A DNA stretch of 64,000 nt, taken from assembly GCA_009772935.1 (NCBI GenBank), contig WOUR01000007.1, positions 62,001-126,000 on the forward strand, written 5' to 3'. The position numbers and the translations under genes were made by a program. Origin of the DNA: Rhodospirillaceae bacterium (lineage in GTDB: Bacteria > Pseudomonadota > Alphaproteobacteria > Reyranellales > Reyranellaceae). Below the pieces are notes generated by a model. The model did not search any database. It saw only the letters and a list, made by a program, of their open reading frames with translations, and was not told the DNA's origin. This document shows, one piece after another, positions 37,253-46,787 of this stretch (position 1 is its first letter; every line of letters starts with the position of its first letter).

Positions 37253-38869
37253 GTGCGGTACAGGAAGCAGGCGATGATCGTGGCCCCACAGCCCGAGCCG
37301 ACTGAGGCCGGTGCGGACGTGCTGCGCGAGGGCGGCAATGCCGTGGATGCGGGCATCGCTTGCGCGCTGGTGCAGGGTGTGGTCGATCCGCAGATGTGCG
37401 GTATCGCAGGCTTCGGCTCCTGCGGCATCTACATGCCGGGCAAGAAGTTCCACGGCTATATCGACGCCCATGCGCCGGCACCGCTTGCGGCGCGGCCCGA
37501 CATGTGGGCCAACCTGATCGAGAGCGAGGCGCGCGACGGCTACGGCTTCATCCTGAAAGGGCGGGTCAACGACATCGGCTACCAGTCGATCTGCGCGCCG
37601 GCCAATCTCAAGATGTACTACGACGCGCACAAGGAGCATGGCAGCCTGCCCTGGTCGCGCATCGTCGAACCGGCGATCCACTGGGCCGAGAACGGCTGGA
37701 CCGTGCGCCCCCATGTCCATTTCTGGTGGGCCGATGACGGCGCCTTCGGCCGCGCGCCGAACTTCGAGCGCACCGGATTCACGCCGGCCGCGCGCGAACT
37801 CTACTGCCGCCCTGATGGTGTGCCGAAGCGCGTGGGCGACCGCGTGGTCAACCGCGACTACGGCCAGACCCTGCGCGCCATCGCCAAGGGCGGGGCCGAC
37901 GTCTTCTACTCGGGCGAAATCGCTCATGCGATCGCCGACGATATGAAGAAGAACGATGCGCTGCTGTCGATCGAGGATCTCAAGGCGTGGAGAACCGTCC
38001 GCAACGAGCCGCTGTGGGGCGACTATCGCGGCTACAGGGTCTCAACCAACCAGCCGCCGGGCGGCGGCGTGATGTTGATCGAGATGCTGAACATCCTCGA
38101 GAACTTCGACATCGGCGCGCTGGAGCACGGCTCATCCGAGCATCTGCGCATCGTGGCCGAGGCTATGAAGCGAGCGACGATCGACAAGGATGCCAAGGTC
38201 GGCGATCCGAAGTTCGTCACCGTCCCGGTCGGGGAGCTGACTTCCAAGGCCTATGCCAAGGCGATGGCGGCCGAGATCGCGCGTGGCGAGAAGGCCAGCG
38301 TCACGCGCTTCAATTCGGGCGCTGTGTCGAAGGACACGACGCACATCTCCGTCCTCGACAAGGACGGCAACTGTTTCACCATGACCCATTCGCTGGGCAT
38401 GCCCTCGGGCGTGATCACGCCGGGCCTGGGCTTCATGTACAATGGCTGCATGGGCGTGTTCGACCCGCGCCCCGGTCGCGCCGGCTCGATCGCGCCCGGC
38501 AAGGCGCGCTTCAGTTCGGTCGTGCCGTCGATCCTCTTCAAGGACGGCAAGCCACACCTGATCATCGGCGCGCCCGGCGCCACGCAGATCGCCATGGGCG
38601 TGCTGCACGTCATCCTGAACGCGCTCGATTTCAACATGACCATGGTCGAGGCGGTCAGCGCGCCGCGCTTCTCGGCGACCTCGGACGCGATCGACATCTC
38701 CAACCGCATCCAGGGCCGGGTGGAGCGCGAGCTGCAGGCGCTGGGCTATCCGGTCGTCCGCAGCCCCTACGGCTTCGGCTTCGCCGCCGTCCACGGCATC
38801 CGCATCCACGAGGACGGCCTCGATGGCGGGGCCGATCCCGGCCATGACGGCGTGGTGATCGCGGTTTAA
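37253..38869 (+). CDS. Gamma-glutamyltransferase family protein
   Basis: An Ntn-hydrolase of 538 residues that self-cleaves before a catalytic Thr. The cleavage point is DTTHISVLD, with T362 as the likely nucleophile. Other family blocks are LREGGNAVDAGIACALVQGV, broken near residues 24-43, VSTNQPPGGGVM and the GFMYNGCMGVFDPRPGR end block. It starts at a GTG with GGAGG upstream. It lacks a clear signal peptide (MRYRKQAMIVAPQ), so the protein may be cytoplasmic, unlike classical Ggt. The substrate could be glutathione or another gamma-glutamyl or acylated compound. Its last bases overlap a convergent gene. Confidence 0.87.
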   Translation: MRYRKQAMIVAPQPEPTEAGADVLREGGNAVDAGIACALVQGVVDPQMCGIAGFGSCGIYMPGKKFHGYIDAHAPAPLAARPDMWANLIESEARDGYGFILKGRVNDIGYQSICAPANLKMYYDAHKEHGSLPWSRIVEPAIHWAENGWTVRPHVHFWWADDGAFGRAPNFERTGFTPAARELYCRPDGVPKRVGDRVVNRDYGQTLRAIAKGGADVFYSGEIAHAIADDMKKNDALLSIEDLKAWRTVRNEPLWGDYRGYRVSTNQPPGGGVMLIEMLNILENFDIGALEHGSSEHLRIVAEAMKRATIDKDAKVGDPKFVTVPVGELTSKAYAKAMAAEIARGEKASVTRFNSGAVSKDTTHISVLDKDGNCFTMTHSLGMPSGVITPGLGFMYNGCMGVFDPRPGRAGSIAPGKARFSSVVPSILFKDGKPHLIIGAPGATQIAMGVLHVILNALDFNMTMVEAVSAPRFSATSDAIDISNRIQGRVERELQALGYPVVRSPYGFGFAAVHGIRIHEDGLDGGADPGHDGVVIAV

Positions 38870-39249
38870 GTGCGTCGCGGGCTGGTGGGGCTTCTCTTGC
38901 CGGATCTTTCTCGCGTTGCCGCGACGCGGCGCGCGGCAGCCAGCGCCGCGCGAGCCCAGGCCAGAAATTCGTCGGGTTCGTCGAGCAGGCGGTCGGGCAA
39001 GGGCCAATAGGCGAGGTCGATCGTTAGGCCCTTCTTCACGTAGCTGAGCGGCGGTGCGGCCTCGGCTTCCTTGAATGAGGCTCGGTTCTGGTCGTCGACC
39101 CTCAGATAGAGCGTGTCGTCGCTGACGATGCCCAGCATCAGCCCGTTGCAGAACACGCCGGTCTTGCCGAACATGCGCCGCATCGTGATTCTGCCAAGCG
39201 GCGCCAGTTGCTCGCTCAGAAATTCGGTAAAGCTGGCGCTCGCGCCCAT
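38866..39249 (-). CDS. TfoX/Sxy N-terminal domain protein
   Basis: A 127-residue protein with the TfoX N-terminal fold: FTEFLSEQLAPLGRITMRRMFGKTGVFC, broken at about residues 7-34, then LYLRVDDQNRASF and YVKKGLTIDLAYWPLP. The tail is basic. In E. coli Sxy activates competence genes with CRP. Stand-alone N-terminal domains are common in alphaproteobacteria and their role is unclear. It begins 3 bases after the amidase stop and its stop overlaps that of the convergent ggt-like gene. Confidence 0.82.
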   Translation of the reverse strand: MGASASFTEFLSEQLAPLGRITMRRMFGKTGVFCNGLMLGIVSDDTLYLRVDDQNRASFKEAEAAPPLSYVKKGLTIDLAYWPLPDRLLDEPDEFLAWARAALAAARRVAATRERSGKRSPTSPRRT

Positions 39250-39252
39250 CGG

Positions 39253-40881
39253 CTACAGCGCGGGCAAGTCCGGCGGCGGACGGCGAATGTTCGTGGCCTG
39301 TTCGTAGGCGTGGGCAAACCGCAGCAGCGTGGCCTCGCTCCAGGCGCGGCCGGTAAAGGTGAGGCCGAGCGGATAGTCGGGCGTTTCGGCGGTACCGACG
39401 CCCGAGATGAAGCCGGCGGGTACCTGCACGCTGGGATAGCCCGGCTTGGCGGCGACCGCGGCGCCACTCGCGCCCGGGAACACCACGGAATCGAGTCGGT
39501 GGCGGCTCATATAGGCATCGATGCCATTCCGGGCCGCCGCCAGGTCCATGGCGCGTGCCGACTTGTATTCCGCCTCCCACAGGTCACCCCGTGTGGCGTC
39601 CGCCGCCAGGAACAGGTCCTGCCCGTAGCGCAACGCCTTGTCGGCATTGGCCGCATTGAAGGCCACGATGTCGGCCATCGTCTTCATCTCGGTGCGGGTC
39701 GCCCAGTCGCGCAGGTAGAGATTGAGGTCGCGCTTCAGTTCATAGAGGAAGACGAGGGAGGCGTTGCCGGCGGTCCCCTTCAGCGGGCTGAACGGATTGC
39801 GGTTGAGCACCGCCATCGTGGTGCCCGGGCCGCCGATCCAGGCGATCGGCGGAAGGGCGGCGCGCACGACGGTGGCGCCGAGGTCTTCCAGCACCGCGAT
39901 CGCGTCGGCCATCACCTGCTTGCCGCGGGAGCTGAGCGGCCCGAAGAAGGGATCGTTGAGAGGATCCTCGGGATCGCTGGGGACGCCGATGCGCGCGCCC
40001 TTCAGGCCGTCCTTGTCGAGCCCGGCCGTATAATCGTCCGGCCGCTGCAGGGAGTGCGTCGCCGGATCGTCTGGGTCGCGTGCCGCGAGCACGTTCAGCA
40101 GGATCGCGGAGTCGCGGACCGTGCGGGTGAGGGGGCCGGCCGTATCCTGGCTGTGCGAGATCGGGAGGATGCCGCTGCGGCTGACCAGGCCGACCGTCGG
40201 CTTCACCGTGACGAGACCGTTCTGAGTGGCGGGGCTGAGCAGCGAGCCCGAAGTCTCGGTGCCGATCGCCGCGGCGCAGAGGCCTGCCGCGACCGCGACG
40301 GCAGAACCGGCACTCGACCCGCCGGGCAGGACGACCGGCGCGTGATCGTCCATAAGCCGGGGCGAATACGGATTGCGCACATAGCCTGCGATCGAGCTGT
40401 AGCCCGACGGCATGCCGATCGCGAGGACGTTGGCGAACTCGGTGAGATTGGCCTTGCCGAGGATCACCGCGCCGGCCTCGCGCAGCCTCTTGATCACGGG
40501 TGCGTCGTCCTTGGCATGGGCGCCGTCGAGGGCCAGGGAGCCCGCGGTCGTGGGCTGCCGGTCACCGGTGGCGATATTGTCCTTCACCAGGACCGGCAGC
40601 CCAGCGAGAGGCTGGCTGGCCGACGGCTTCACGGCGTCGAGGCCGGCGGCGATCGACAGGGCGTCGGGATTGGTCACTCGCACGGCGTTCAGGCCAGGCC
40701 CCTTCCGGTCATAGGCCTCGATGCGGGCCAGGTAGGCCCGCGTCAGATCGGTCGACGTGACGCGGCCCTGCGTAAGGGCGTCCTGCAATGCCGACAACGA
40801 GGCATTGTCGACGGCCGTCTCCTGCTTATCCGACAACGACACCACCCTGGATTTCGCCGCCAAGATGAGCGGCGCGCGCAT
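39253..40881 (-). CDS. Amidase signature family hydrolase
   Basis: A 542-residue amidase with the Ser-cisSer-Lys triad region. The lysine is in GLPVLVKDNIAT. The amidase signature PGGSSAGSAVAVAAGL is followed by GTETSGSLLSPATQNGLVTVKPTVGLVS, where the Ser of GSLLSP is the likely nucleophile. The C-terminal block PAGFISGVGTAETPDYPLGLTFTG is also typical. No signal peptide is seen. Substrate unknown. It is divergent from the second Bug-protein gene, so the two could deal with the same amide or its acid product. Confidence 0.88.
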   Translation of the reverse strand: MRAPLILAAKSRVVSLSDKQETAVDNASLSALQDALTQGRVTSTDLTRAYLARIEAYDRKGPGLNAVRVTNPDALSIAAGLDAVKPSASQPLAGLPVLVKDNIATGDRQPTTAGSLALDGAHAKDDAPVIKRLREAGAVILGKANLTEFANVLAIGMPSGYSSIAGYVRNPYSPRLMDDHAPVVLPGGSSAGSAVAVAAGLCAAAIGTETSGSLLSPATQNGLVTVKPTVGLVSRSGILPISHSQDTAGPLTRTVRDSAILLNVLAARDPDDPATHSLQRPDDYTAGLDKDGLKGARIGVPSDPEDPLNDPFFGPLSSRGKQVMADAIAVLEDLGATVVRAALPPIAWIGGPGTTMAVLNRNPFSPLKGTAGNASLVFLYELKRDLNLYLRDWATRTEMKTMADIVAFNAANADKALRYGQDLFLAADATRGDLWEAEYKSARAMDLAAARNGIDAYMSRHRLDSVVFPGASGAAVAAKPGYPSVQVPAGFISGVGTAETPDYPLGLTFTGRAWSEATLLRFAHAYEQATNIRRPPPDLPAL

Positions 40882-40919
40882 CTTTACATGAGGCGCACGC
40901 CGGGCGTCTCGATCGTCGG

Positions 40920-41054
40920 TCAGACCTCGCGGGTTTCCAGCATCAGGAGCTGTGCCCCCGCCTGGGCGAGGTTGGCGAGGTCACCCGCCGTCGCCTGGCC
41001 TTCAATCGCTCTTCGCGAGGCGCAGGTTCGCCACGCGACCGGCCTCCATTGCAC
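40920..41054 (-). CDS. Possible 44-residue protein upstream of the amidase
   Basis: A short frame from a GTG to a TGA, 38 bases before the amidase start and on the same strand. The product would be basic at first (QWRPVAWRTCASRRA), then a regular alanine- and leucine-rich helix (AGDLANLAQAGAQLLMLE). The composition is reasonable, but the ribosome site is weak and no family is known. It may be a real small gene, the remnant of one, or chance. Confidence 0.25.
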   Translation of the reverse strand: MQWRPVAWRTCASRRAIEGQATAGDLANLAQAGAQLLMLETREV

Positions 41055-41107
41055 GCCGCCTGCACCGCCCTAAACTCGACGGCAAAAGTCCGACAAAGGG
41101 GGAAACG

Positions 41108-42076
41108 ATGGCGTTCACTCGACGGGGCGCGCTTGGGGCGCTCGCAGCGACGGTCCTGGCAGCGCCTGCCGCGGCGCAGACCTATCCCGACAAGCCGATC
41201 CGCATGATCATCGCCTTCGCCGCCGGCGGGCCCACAGATGTGGTCGGGCGCCTGCTCGCGCCCCGGGTCTCCGAAATCCTGGGCCAGCAGGTGGTGGTCG
41301 AGAACAAGCCGGGCGCGACCGGCAATATCGGCACCGCCATGGTCGCGGACGCCAAGCCCGACGGTTACACGATCCTGTTCAGCGCCTCGACCATGGCGAT
41401 GGCGCCGGCGCTCTATGGCAAGGCGCTGGGCTACGATCCGGTGAACGGGCTTTCCGCCATCGCCTATGTCGCCAGCGTGCCGCTGATCCTGCTGGCGCCG
41501 ATGGACGGCGCGAAGACGACGCCCGAACTCGTCGGCATGTTGCGCAAGGATCCGGGCAAGTATTCCTACGCGTCGTCGGGCAACGGCGGGATGATCCATC
41601 TCGCGAGCTACCTGTTCGCCACCCGGGCCGGCGGGGATGCGCTGCACGTGCCCTATCGCGGCTCGGCGCCCGGCATGGTCGACATGATCGCCGGCCGGCA
41701 CGGCTTCCAGATCGATACGCTGCAGTCGAGCAAGGGCTTCATCGACGGCGGCAAGGTGCGCGTGCTCGGCGTCGCCTCCGACCAGCGGCTGAAGCAGCTG
41801 CCTGACGTGCCGACGATCAAGGAGTCCACGGGCTTCGATTACGCCATCAACACCTGGTACGCGGTCTACGCGCCGGCCAAGACGCCGCGGCCGATCATCG
41901 ACAGGCTGAACGCCGCCTTCAACCAGGCGCTCAAGCAGCCCGACATGATGAAGAAGGCCGACGAACTCGCCATCGAGCTGGTCCAGTCGACGCCCGAGGA
42001 GGCCAGGAAATTCTACGACGATCAGATGGCCTTCTGGGATCCCATCATCAAGCAATCGGGCGCCAAGGCGGAGTGA
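41108..42076 (+). CDS. Bug/TctC-family binding protein
   Basis: A 322-residue periplasmic solute-binding protein. The signal peptide MAFTRRGALGALAATVLAA ends near AAAQ. YPDKPIRMIIAFAAGGPTDV is the family opening, then VVVENKPGATGNIGTAMVADAKPDGYTILFS, broken across residues 60-90. The ATG has GGGGGAAA upstream. An N-terminal extension to 40952 is rejected. A GST gene follows 38 bases on. No tctA or tctB membrane genes are here. It is clearly different from the Bug protein at 28964-29929, though of the same family. Confidence 0.88.
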   Translation: MAFTRRGALGALAATVLAAPAAAQTYPDKPIRMIIAFAAGGPTDVVGRLLAPRVSEILGQQVVVENKPGATGNIGTAMVADAKPDGYTILFSASTMAMAPALYGKALGYDPVNGLSAIAYVASVPLILLAPMDGAKTTPELVGMLRKDPGKYSYASSGNGGMIHLASYLFATRAGGDALHVPYRGSAPGMVDMIAGRHGFQIDTLQSSKGFIDGGKVRVLGVASDQRLKQLPDVPTIKESTGFDYAINTWYAVYAPAKTPRPIIDRLNAAFNQALKQPDMMKKADELAIELVQSTPEEARKFYDDQMAFWDPIIKQSGAKAE

Positions 42077-42114
42077 CGATCCGTGGTAGAGAGTGCCGAG
42101 TAACGGAGAGTGTG

Positions 42115-42789
42115 ATGATCAAATTCTATTACAACATGGCGCCGAACCCGATGAAGGTGGCGCTCTGCCTCGAAGAGATGGGCCTGCCCTACGAGCTGGT
42201 GCCGGTGGATACGCGCAAGGGCGAGCAGCACTCGCCAGAATACCTGGCGATCAATCCCAACGCCAAGGTCCCGGCCATCGTCGACGGCGGCGAGACGGTG
42301 TTCGACAGTAATGCGATCCTGCTCTACCTCGCGGAGAAGACCGGCAAGTTCATGGCGCCCAAGCGGGGAGAGATGCTGTCCTGGCTGATGTTCGTGGCGT
42401 CGGGCGTCGGCCCTTATTCCGGCCAGGCCGTGCACTTCCGCAACTTCGCACCGGAGCCCAAGGAATACGCGGTGAACCGCTACACGTTCGAGGCCCAGCG
42501 CCACTGGGGCATCCTCGAGGCGCGGCTGGCTAAGCAGCAGTTCATGTGCGGCGACGCTTTCAGCATCGTCGACATGGCGGTGTGGGGCTGGTCGCGGCTG
42601 ATCCCGTTCGTGCTCGGGCCCGAGGCGCCGAAGCAGTTCCCCAACGTCCAGCGTCACCTCGCCGAGATCAACGCGAGGCCGGCGGCGGTCCGTGCGCTGG
42701 CCCTCAAGGACAAGCACACGTTCAAGGCCGAGATGGACGAGGCGGCCAAGCTCGCGATGTTCCCGCACCTGGGCAAGAAGGTCGCCTGA
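42115..42789 (+). CDS. Glutathione S-transferase family protein
   Basis: A 224-residue GST. The thioredoxin-like N-terminal domain reads YYNMAPNPMKVALCLEEMGLPYELVPVD with the usual cis-Pro at VPAIVD and the glutathione-binding DSNAILLYLAEKTG. The C-terminal helical domain ends near residue 215 and carries FSIVDMAVWGW. The pattern resembles YfcG/Nu-type GSTs. The ATG has GGAG upstream. It follows the Bug-protein gene on the same strand, 38 bases away. Substrate unknown. Confidence 0.88.
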   Translation: MIKFYYNMAPNPMKVALCLEEMGLPYELVPVDTRKGEQHSPEYLAINPNAKVPAIVDGGETVFDSNAILLYLAEKTGKFMAPKRGEMLSWLMFVASGVGPYSGQAVHFRNFAPEPKEYAVNRYTFEAQRHWGILEARLAKQQFMCGDAFSIVDMAVWGWSRLIPFVLGPEAPKQFPNVQRHLAEINARPAAVRALALKDKHTFKAEMDEAAKLAMFPHLGKKVA

Positions 42790-42802
42790 GCCGCGGGCGC
42801 GG

Positions 42803-44131
42803 CTACATCATCCCCGGCGCGCCGAGGTCGGTGCCGTCGATCATGCGGCTGTAGCGGAACGGCGTGGGATCGACGATCGGCGGGTCGCCGGCGATGAGGT
42901 CGGCGGCCAGCCGGCCCGCGCCGGGACCGATGCCGAAGCCGTGGCCGGTATAGCCGGTCGAGAGGAAGAGGCCGGGCAGGGGATCGACGGCGGAGATCAC
43001 CGGGATGCCATCGGGCGTCGAATCGATCAGCCCGCCCCAGGCGTGCGCCACCTTCAGGCCCTTAAGCGCCGGATAGTGATCGGCGAGGCGCGTCAGGCCG
43101 CGTTCGACCAGCACCGGATCGGCGGCGGGATCGAGCGTCCGCTGACGCTCGAAAGGCGATTCCAGGTCGAACGACCAGTTGGCGAAGGATTCCGGCCCTT
43201 CGAGAAAGGAACGGCCGATGCCGAACGTGAGTCCGGTGCGGCGTTTCTTGAAAGTAGGCCAGAACTGGCGGGCGTAGAGCAGGCCCTGCGGCGACAGCTC
43301 GACAAGGCCGCGGCCGCCCAGGCCGACCGTATAGCCGCCGTCGAGGCGGCGTCGGATCGTGACGTCGGGCATCGACAGGCCACCACCGGTCACCTCGGGC
43401 GCCGCCATCGTGGAAAAGGACGTCGAGCGCACGCTGGCCTGGGCCAGCCGCAGACCGTGGCGGCGGCAGAAGAGGGAGCTCCACGCGCCGCCCGCGAGCA
43501 GCACGGTCTGCGTGCGGATGATCCCGTTCTCGGTAGTGACACCGGCGACCTTGCCGGCTTCGATATCGAGCCCACGTGCAGCGCAATTCTGGTGCAGCGT
43601 GGCGCCGTGCTTGCGCGCGCCCTCGGCGATGGCTGGCCCGGCCAGCGACGGCTCGGCGCGGCCGTCGGTGGGCGAATACACGCCGCCGATCCAGTCGCCG
43701 GCACTGCCGGGCGTGAGTTCCTTCGCCTCCACAGGGCTCAGTACCCGGCTGTGCATCTGGTACTCGCGGGCCTTGAGCGTCCACTCCTCCCACTGGGCGA
43801 AATCGCCAGGGCGATCGGTGACGTAGGTGAGGCCGGTACGGCGAAAGCCGGTCTCGGCGCCGAGTTCGCGAGACAGGTCGCCCCAGATTTCCAGGCTCTT
43901 CATGGCAAGCGGCAGCTCACGCAGGTCGCGATGCTGCTGGCGGCACCAGCCCCAGTTCCGGCTGGTTTGTTCACCACCGATCACGCCCTTGTCGAGCAAT
44001 GCGACCCGGTGGCCGCGTTTCGCCAGCCAATAGGCGGCCGTGCTGCCGGCGATGCCGGCGCCGATCACCACGATTTCTGCGGTTGCCGGGAGCTTCTCGT
44101 CGCTGACGACGGGTTGGACGGGTGGGGACAT
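42803..44131 (-). CDS. FAD-dependent oxidoreductase (DadA/GlyOx-like)
   Basis: A 442-residue flavoprotein of the D-amino-acid/sarcosine oxidase type. The dinucleotide-binding start is IVVIGAGIAGSTAAYWLAKRG. The motif TSRNWGWCRQQHRD follows, and the C-terminal block is FLSTGYTGHGFGIGPGAGRLAADL. Such enzymes oxidise a secondary or primary amine. The ATG at 44131 has GGAAGG upstream. It is convergent with the GST gene (13 bases between stops) and divergent from the acyl-CoA dehydrogenase genes by 99 bases. Confidence 0.88.
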   Translation of the reverse strand: MSPPVQPVVSDEKLPATAEIVVIGAGIAGSTAAYWLAKRGHRVALLDKGVIGGEQTSRNWGWCRQQHRDLRELPLAMKSLEIWGDLSRELGAETGFRRTGLTYVTDRPGDFAQWEEWTLKAREYQMHSRVLSPVEAKELTPGSAGDWIGGVYSPTDGRAEPSLAGPAIAEGARKHGATLHQNCAARGLDIEAGKVAGVTTENGIIRTQTVLLAGGAWSSLFCRRHGLRLAQASVRSTSFSTMAAPEVTGGGLSMPDVTIRRRLDGGYTVGLGGRGLVELSPQGLLYARQFWPTFKKRRTGLTFGIGRSFLEGPESFANWSFDLESPFERQRTLDPAADPVLVERGLTRLADHYPALKGLKVAHAWGGLIDSTPDGIPVISAVDPLPGLFLSTGYTGHGFGIGPGAGRLAADLIAGDPPIVDPTPFRYSRMIDGTDLGAPGMM

Positions 44132-44230
44132 CGGCCTTCCTGGAACTGTACGCGCTGCGGAACAGTGTATCGCACGCTTTACGCGCCGGAACCCGGCGCG
44201 GTACCTTCCGCCGCAAATGAGGAGCCCCCA

Positions 44231-45438
<1,208 letters not shown>

Positions 45439-45442
<4 letters not shown>

Positions 45443-45549
45443 CCCCTCCGTCGCTTACGCGCCACCTCCCCATTTGAATGGGGAGGCAATGAAGTTTCCC
45501 CGCCTCCCCATTCAAATGGGGAGGTGCCCCGAAGGGGCGGAGGGGTCAG
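45439..45549. repeat. Inverted-repeat element between the two acyl-CoA dehydrogenase genes
   Basis: Left arm 45439-45487 and right arm 45502-45549, separated by 14 bases. Both arms contain a near-palindrome: CCTCCCCATT-TG-AATGGGGAGG on the left and CCTCCCCATT-CA-AATGGGGAGG on the right. The outer ends (CTGACCCCTCCG and CGGAGGGGTCAG) also match. The first arm begins at the stop of the upstream gene, and the second ends 10 bases before the next start. This is a typical mobile palindromic repeat. In RNA it would make a very stable structure. Confidence 0.85.
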
Positions 45550-45559
45550 GAGAGAAACC

Positions 45560-46774
45560 ATGCGTCTAGCCTTCAACGATCAGGAACTGGCCTTCCAGCA
45601 GGAAGTGCGAGAGTGGATCGCGGCCAACATGCCGCCGGAAGTGGCGGAGGAAAGCCGCCGTAGCCGCAGCAGCCACGTCTCCAAGGAGCGGCTCGTGCAA
45701 TGGCAGAAGAAGCTGGCCAGCAAGGGCTGGCTCTGCCCCAACTGGCCCAAGGAGTATGGTGGGCCGGGCTGGACCTCGACGCAGAAATTCATCTTCGAGA
45801 TGGAGATGGCGCGCGCCGATTCGCCCTATCTCTCGTCGTTCAGCATCAAGATGGTGGCGCCCGTCCTGATGAAGTTCGGCAGCGAGGCGCAGAAGAAGCG
45901 TTTCCTGCCCAAGATCGCCGCGGCCGAGGAACTGTGGTGCCAGGGCTATTCCGAGCCGGGTTCGGGCTCCGACCTCGCGAGCCTGCGCACCAAGGCCGAG
46001 CGCCAGGGTGACCATTACGTCGTGAACGGCCAGAAGATCTGGACGACCAACGCCCACTTCGCCGACTGGATCTTCTGCCTCGTCCGTACCTCGAACGAGG
46101 GCAAGCGCCAGGAGGGCATCTCCTTCCTGCTGATCGACATGAAGTCGCCGGGAATCACGCTCGACCCGATCTACCTGGTCGATGGCACGCGCACGCCGAT
46201 GCGCCACGAGGTCAACCAGGTCTTCTTCACCGATGTGAAGGTCCCGGTCGAGAACCTGGTCGGCGAGGAGAACAAGGGCTGGACCTACGCCAAGTTCCTG
46301 CTCGAGTTCGAGCGTGGCGGCCAGGCCTTCGGGCCGCGGCTGCGCAAGGCCTTCCGCCATCTCCAAACGCTGTCGAGGACACAGATGAAGGAGGGCGAGT
46401 CGCTGTCGGCCGATCCGCAATGGCGCGAGAAGATGGCCGCCGTCGAGATGGAGATCGACGCCATCGAGATGAACGAGCTGATGTTCTATTCCAGCCTCAA
46501 GACCGGCGACGCGCCGGGCAACATGGGCTCGGTCGTGAAGATGCGGGGCACCGAGGTCGGCCAGAAGGTGACCGAGCTCGCGGTCGAGGCGGTCGGCTGG
46601 TACGGCACGCCCTTCACGGAACTGCGCAACTTCGACAGCAACGTCGTGCCGGTCGGCGGCGAATATGTCGACGACGTCTCGCCACGCTACTTCAACACGC
46701 GCAAGACGACCATCTACGGTGGTTCGTCCGAAGTGCAGCGCAACGTGCTCGCAAAGGCGATGCTCGGCCTCTAG
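45560..46774 (+). CDS. Acyl-CoA dehydrogenase, PimC-like (second copy)
   Basis: A 404-residue paralogue of the gene just upstream, with long shared runs such as WCQGYSEPGSGSDLASLRTKA and GQKIWTTNAHFADWIF. It shares the same IYGGSSEVQR motif and the FERGG Glu, so it should have the same catalytic type. Differences are spread along the sequence, as expected of old paralogues and not a recent duplication. The ATG at 45560 has AGGAGAG upstream. A 12-residue extension through the repeat is rejected. The two may form one heteromeric enzyme or act on different chain lengths. Confidence 0.9.
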   Translation: MRLAFNDQELAFQQEVREWIAANMPPEVAEESRRSRSSHVSKERLVQWQKKLASKGWLCPNWPKEYGGPGWTSTQKFIFEMEMARADSPYLSSFSIKMVAPVLMKFGSEAQKKRFLPKIAAAEELWCQGYSEPGSGSDLASLRTKAERQGDHYVVNGQKIWTTNAHFADWIFCLVRTSNEGKRQEGISFLLIDMKSPGITLDPIYLVDGTRTPMRHEVNQVFFTDVKVPVENLVGEENKGWTYAKFLLEFERGGQAFGPRLRKAFRHLQTLSRTQMKEGESLSADPQWREKMAAVEMEIDAIEMNELMFYSSLKTGDAPGNMGSVVKMRGTEVGQKVTELAVEAVGWYGTPFTELRNFDSNVVPVGGEYVDDVSPRYFNTRKTTIYGGSSEVQRNVLAKAMLGL

Positions 46775-46787
46775 GGGCGGGCCCCGC

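Noticed and set aside
40952..41107. N-terminal extension of the second Bug protein
   Set aside because: It adds 52 proline- and arginine-rich residues before a normal signal peptide. The ATG at 41108 has a strong Shine-Dalgarno.
42692..44230. Extended reading frame running into the first acyl-CoA dehydrogenase
   Set aside because: It is antisense to the FAD oxidoreductase gene. The dehydrogenase family begins at the ATG at 44231.
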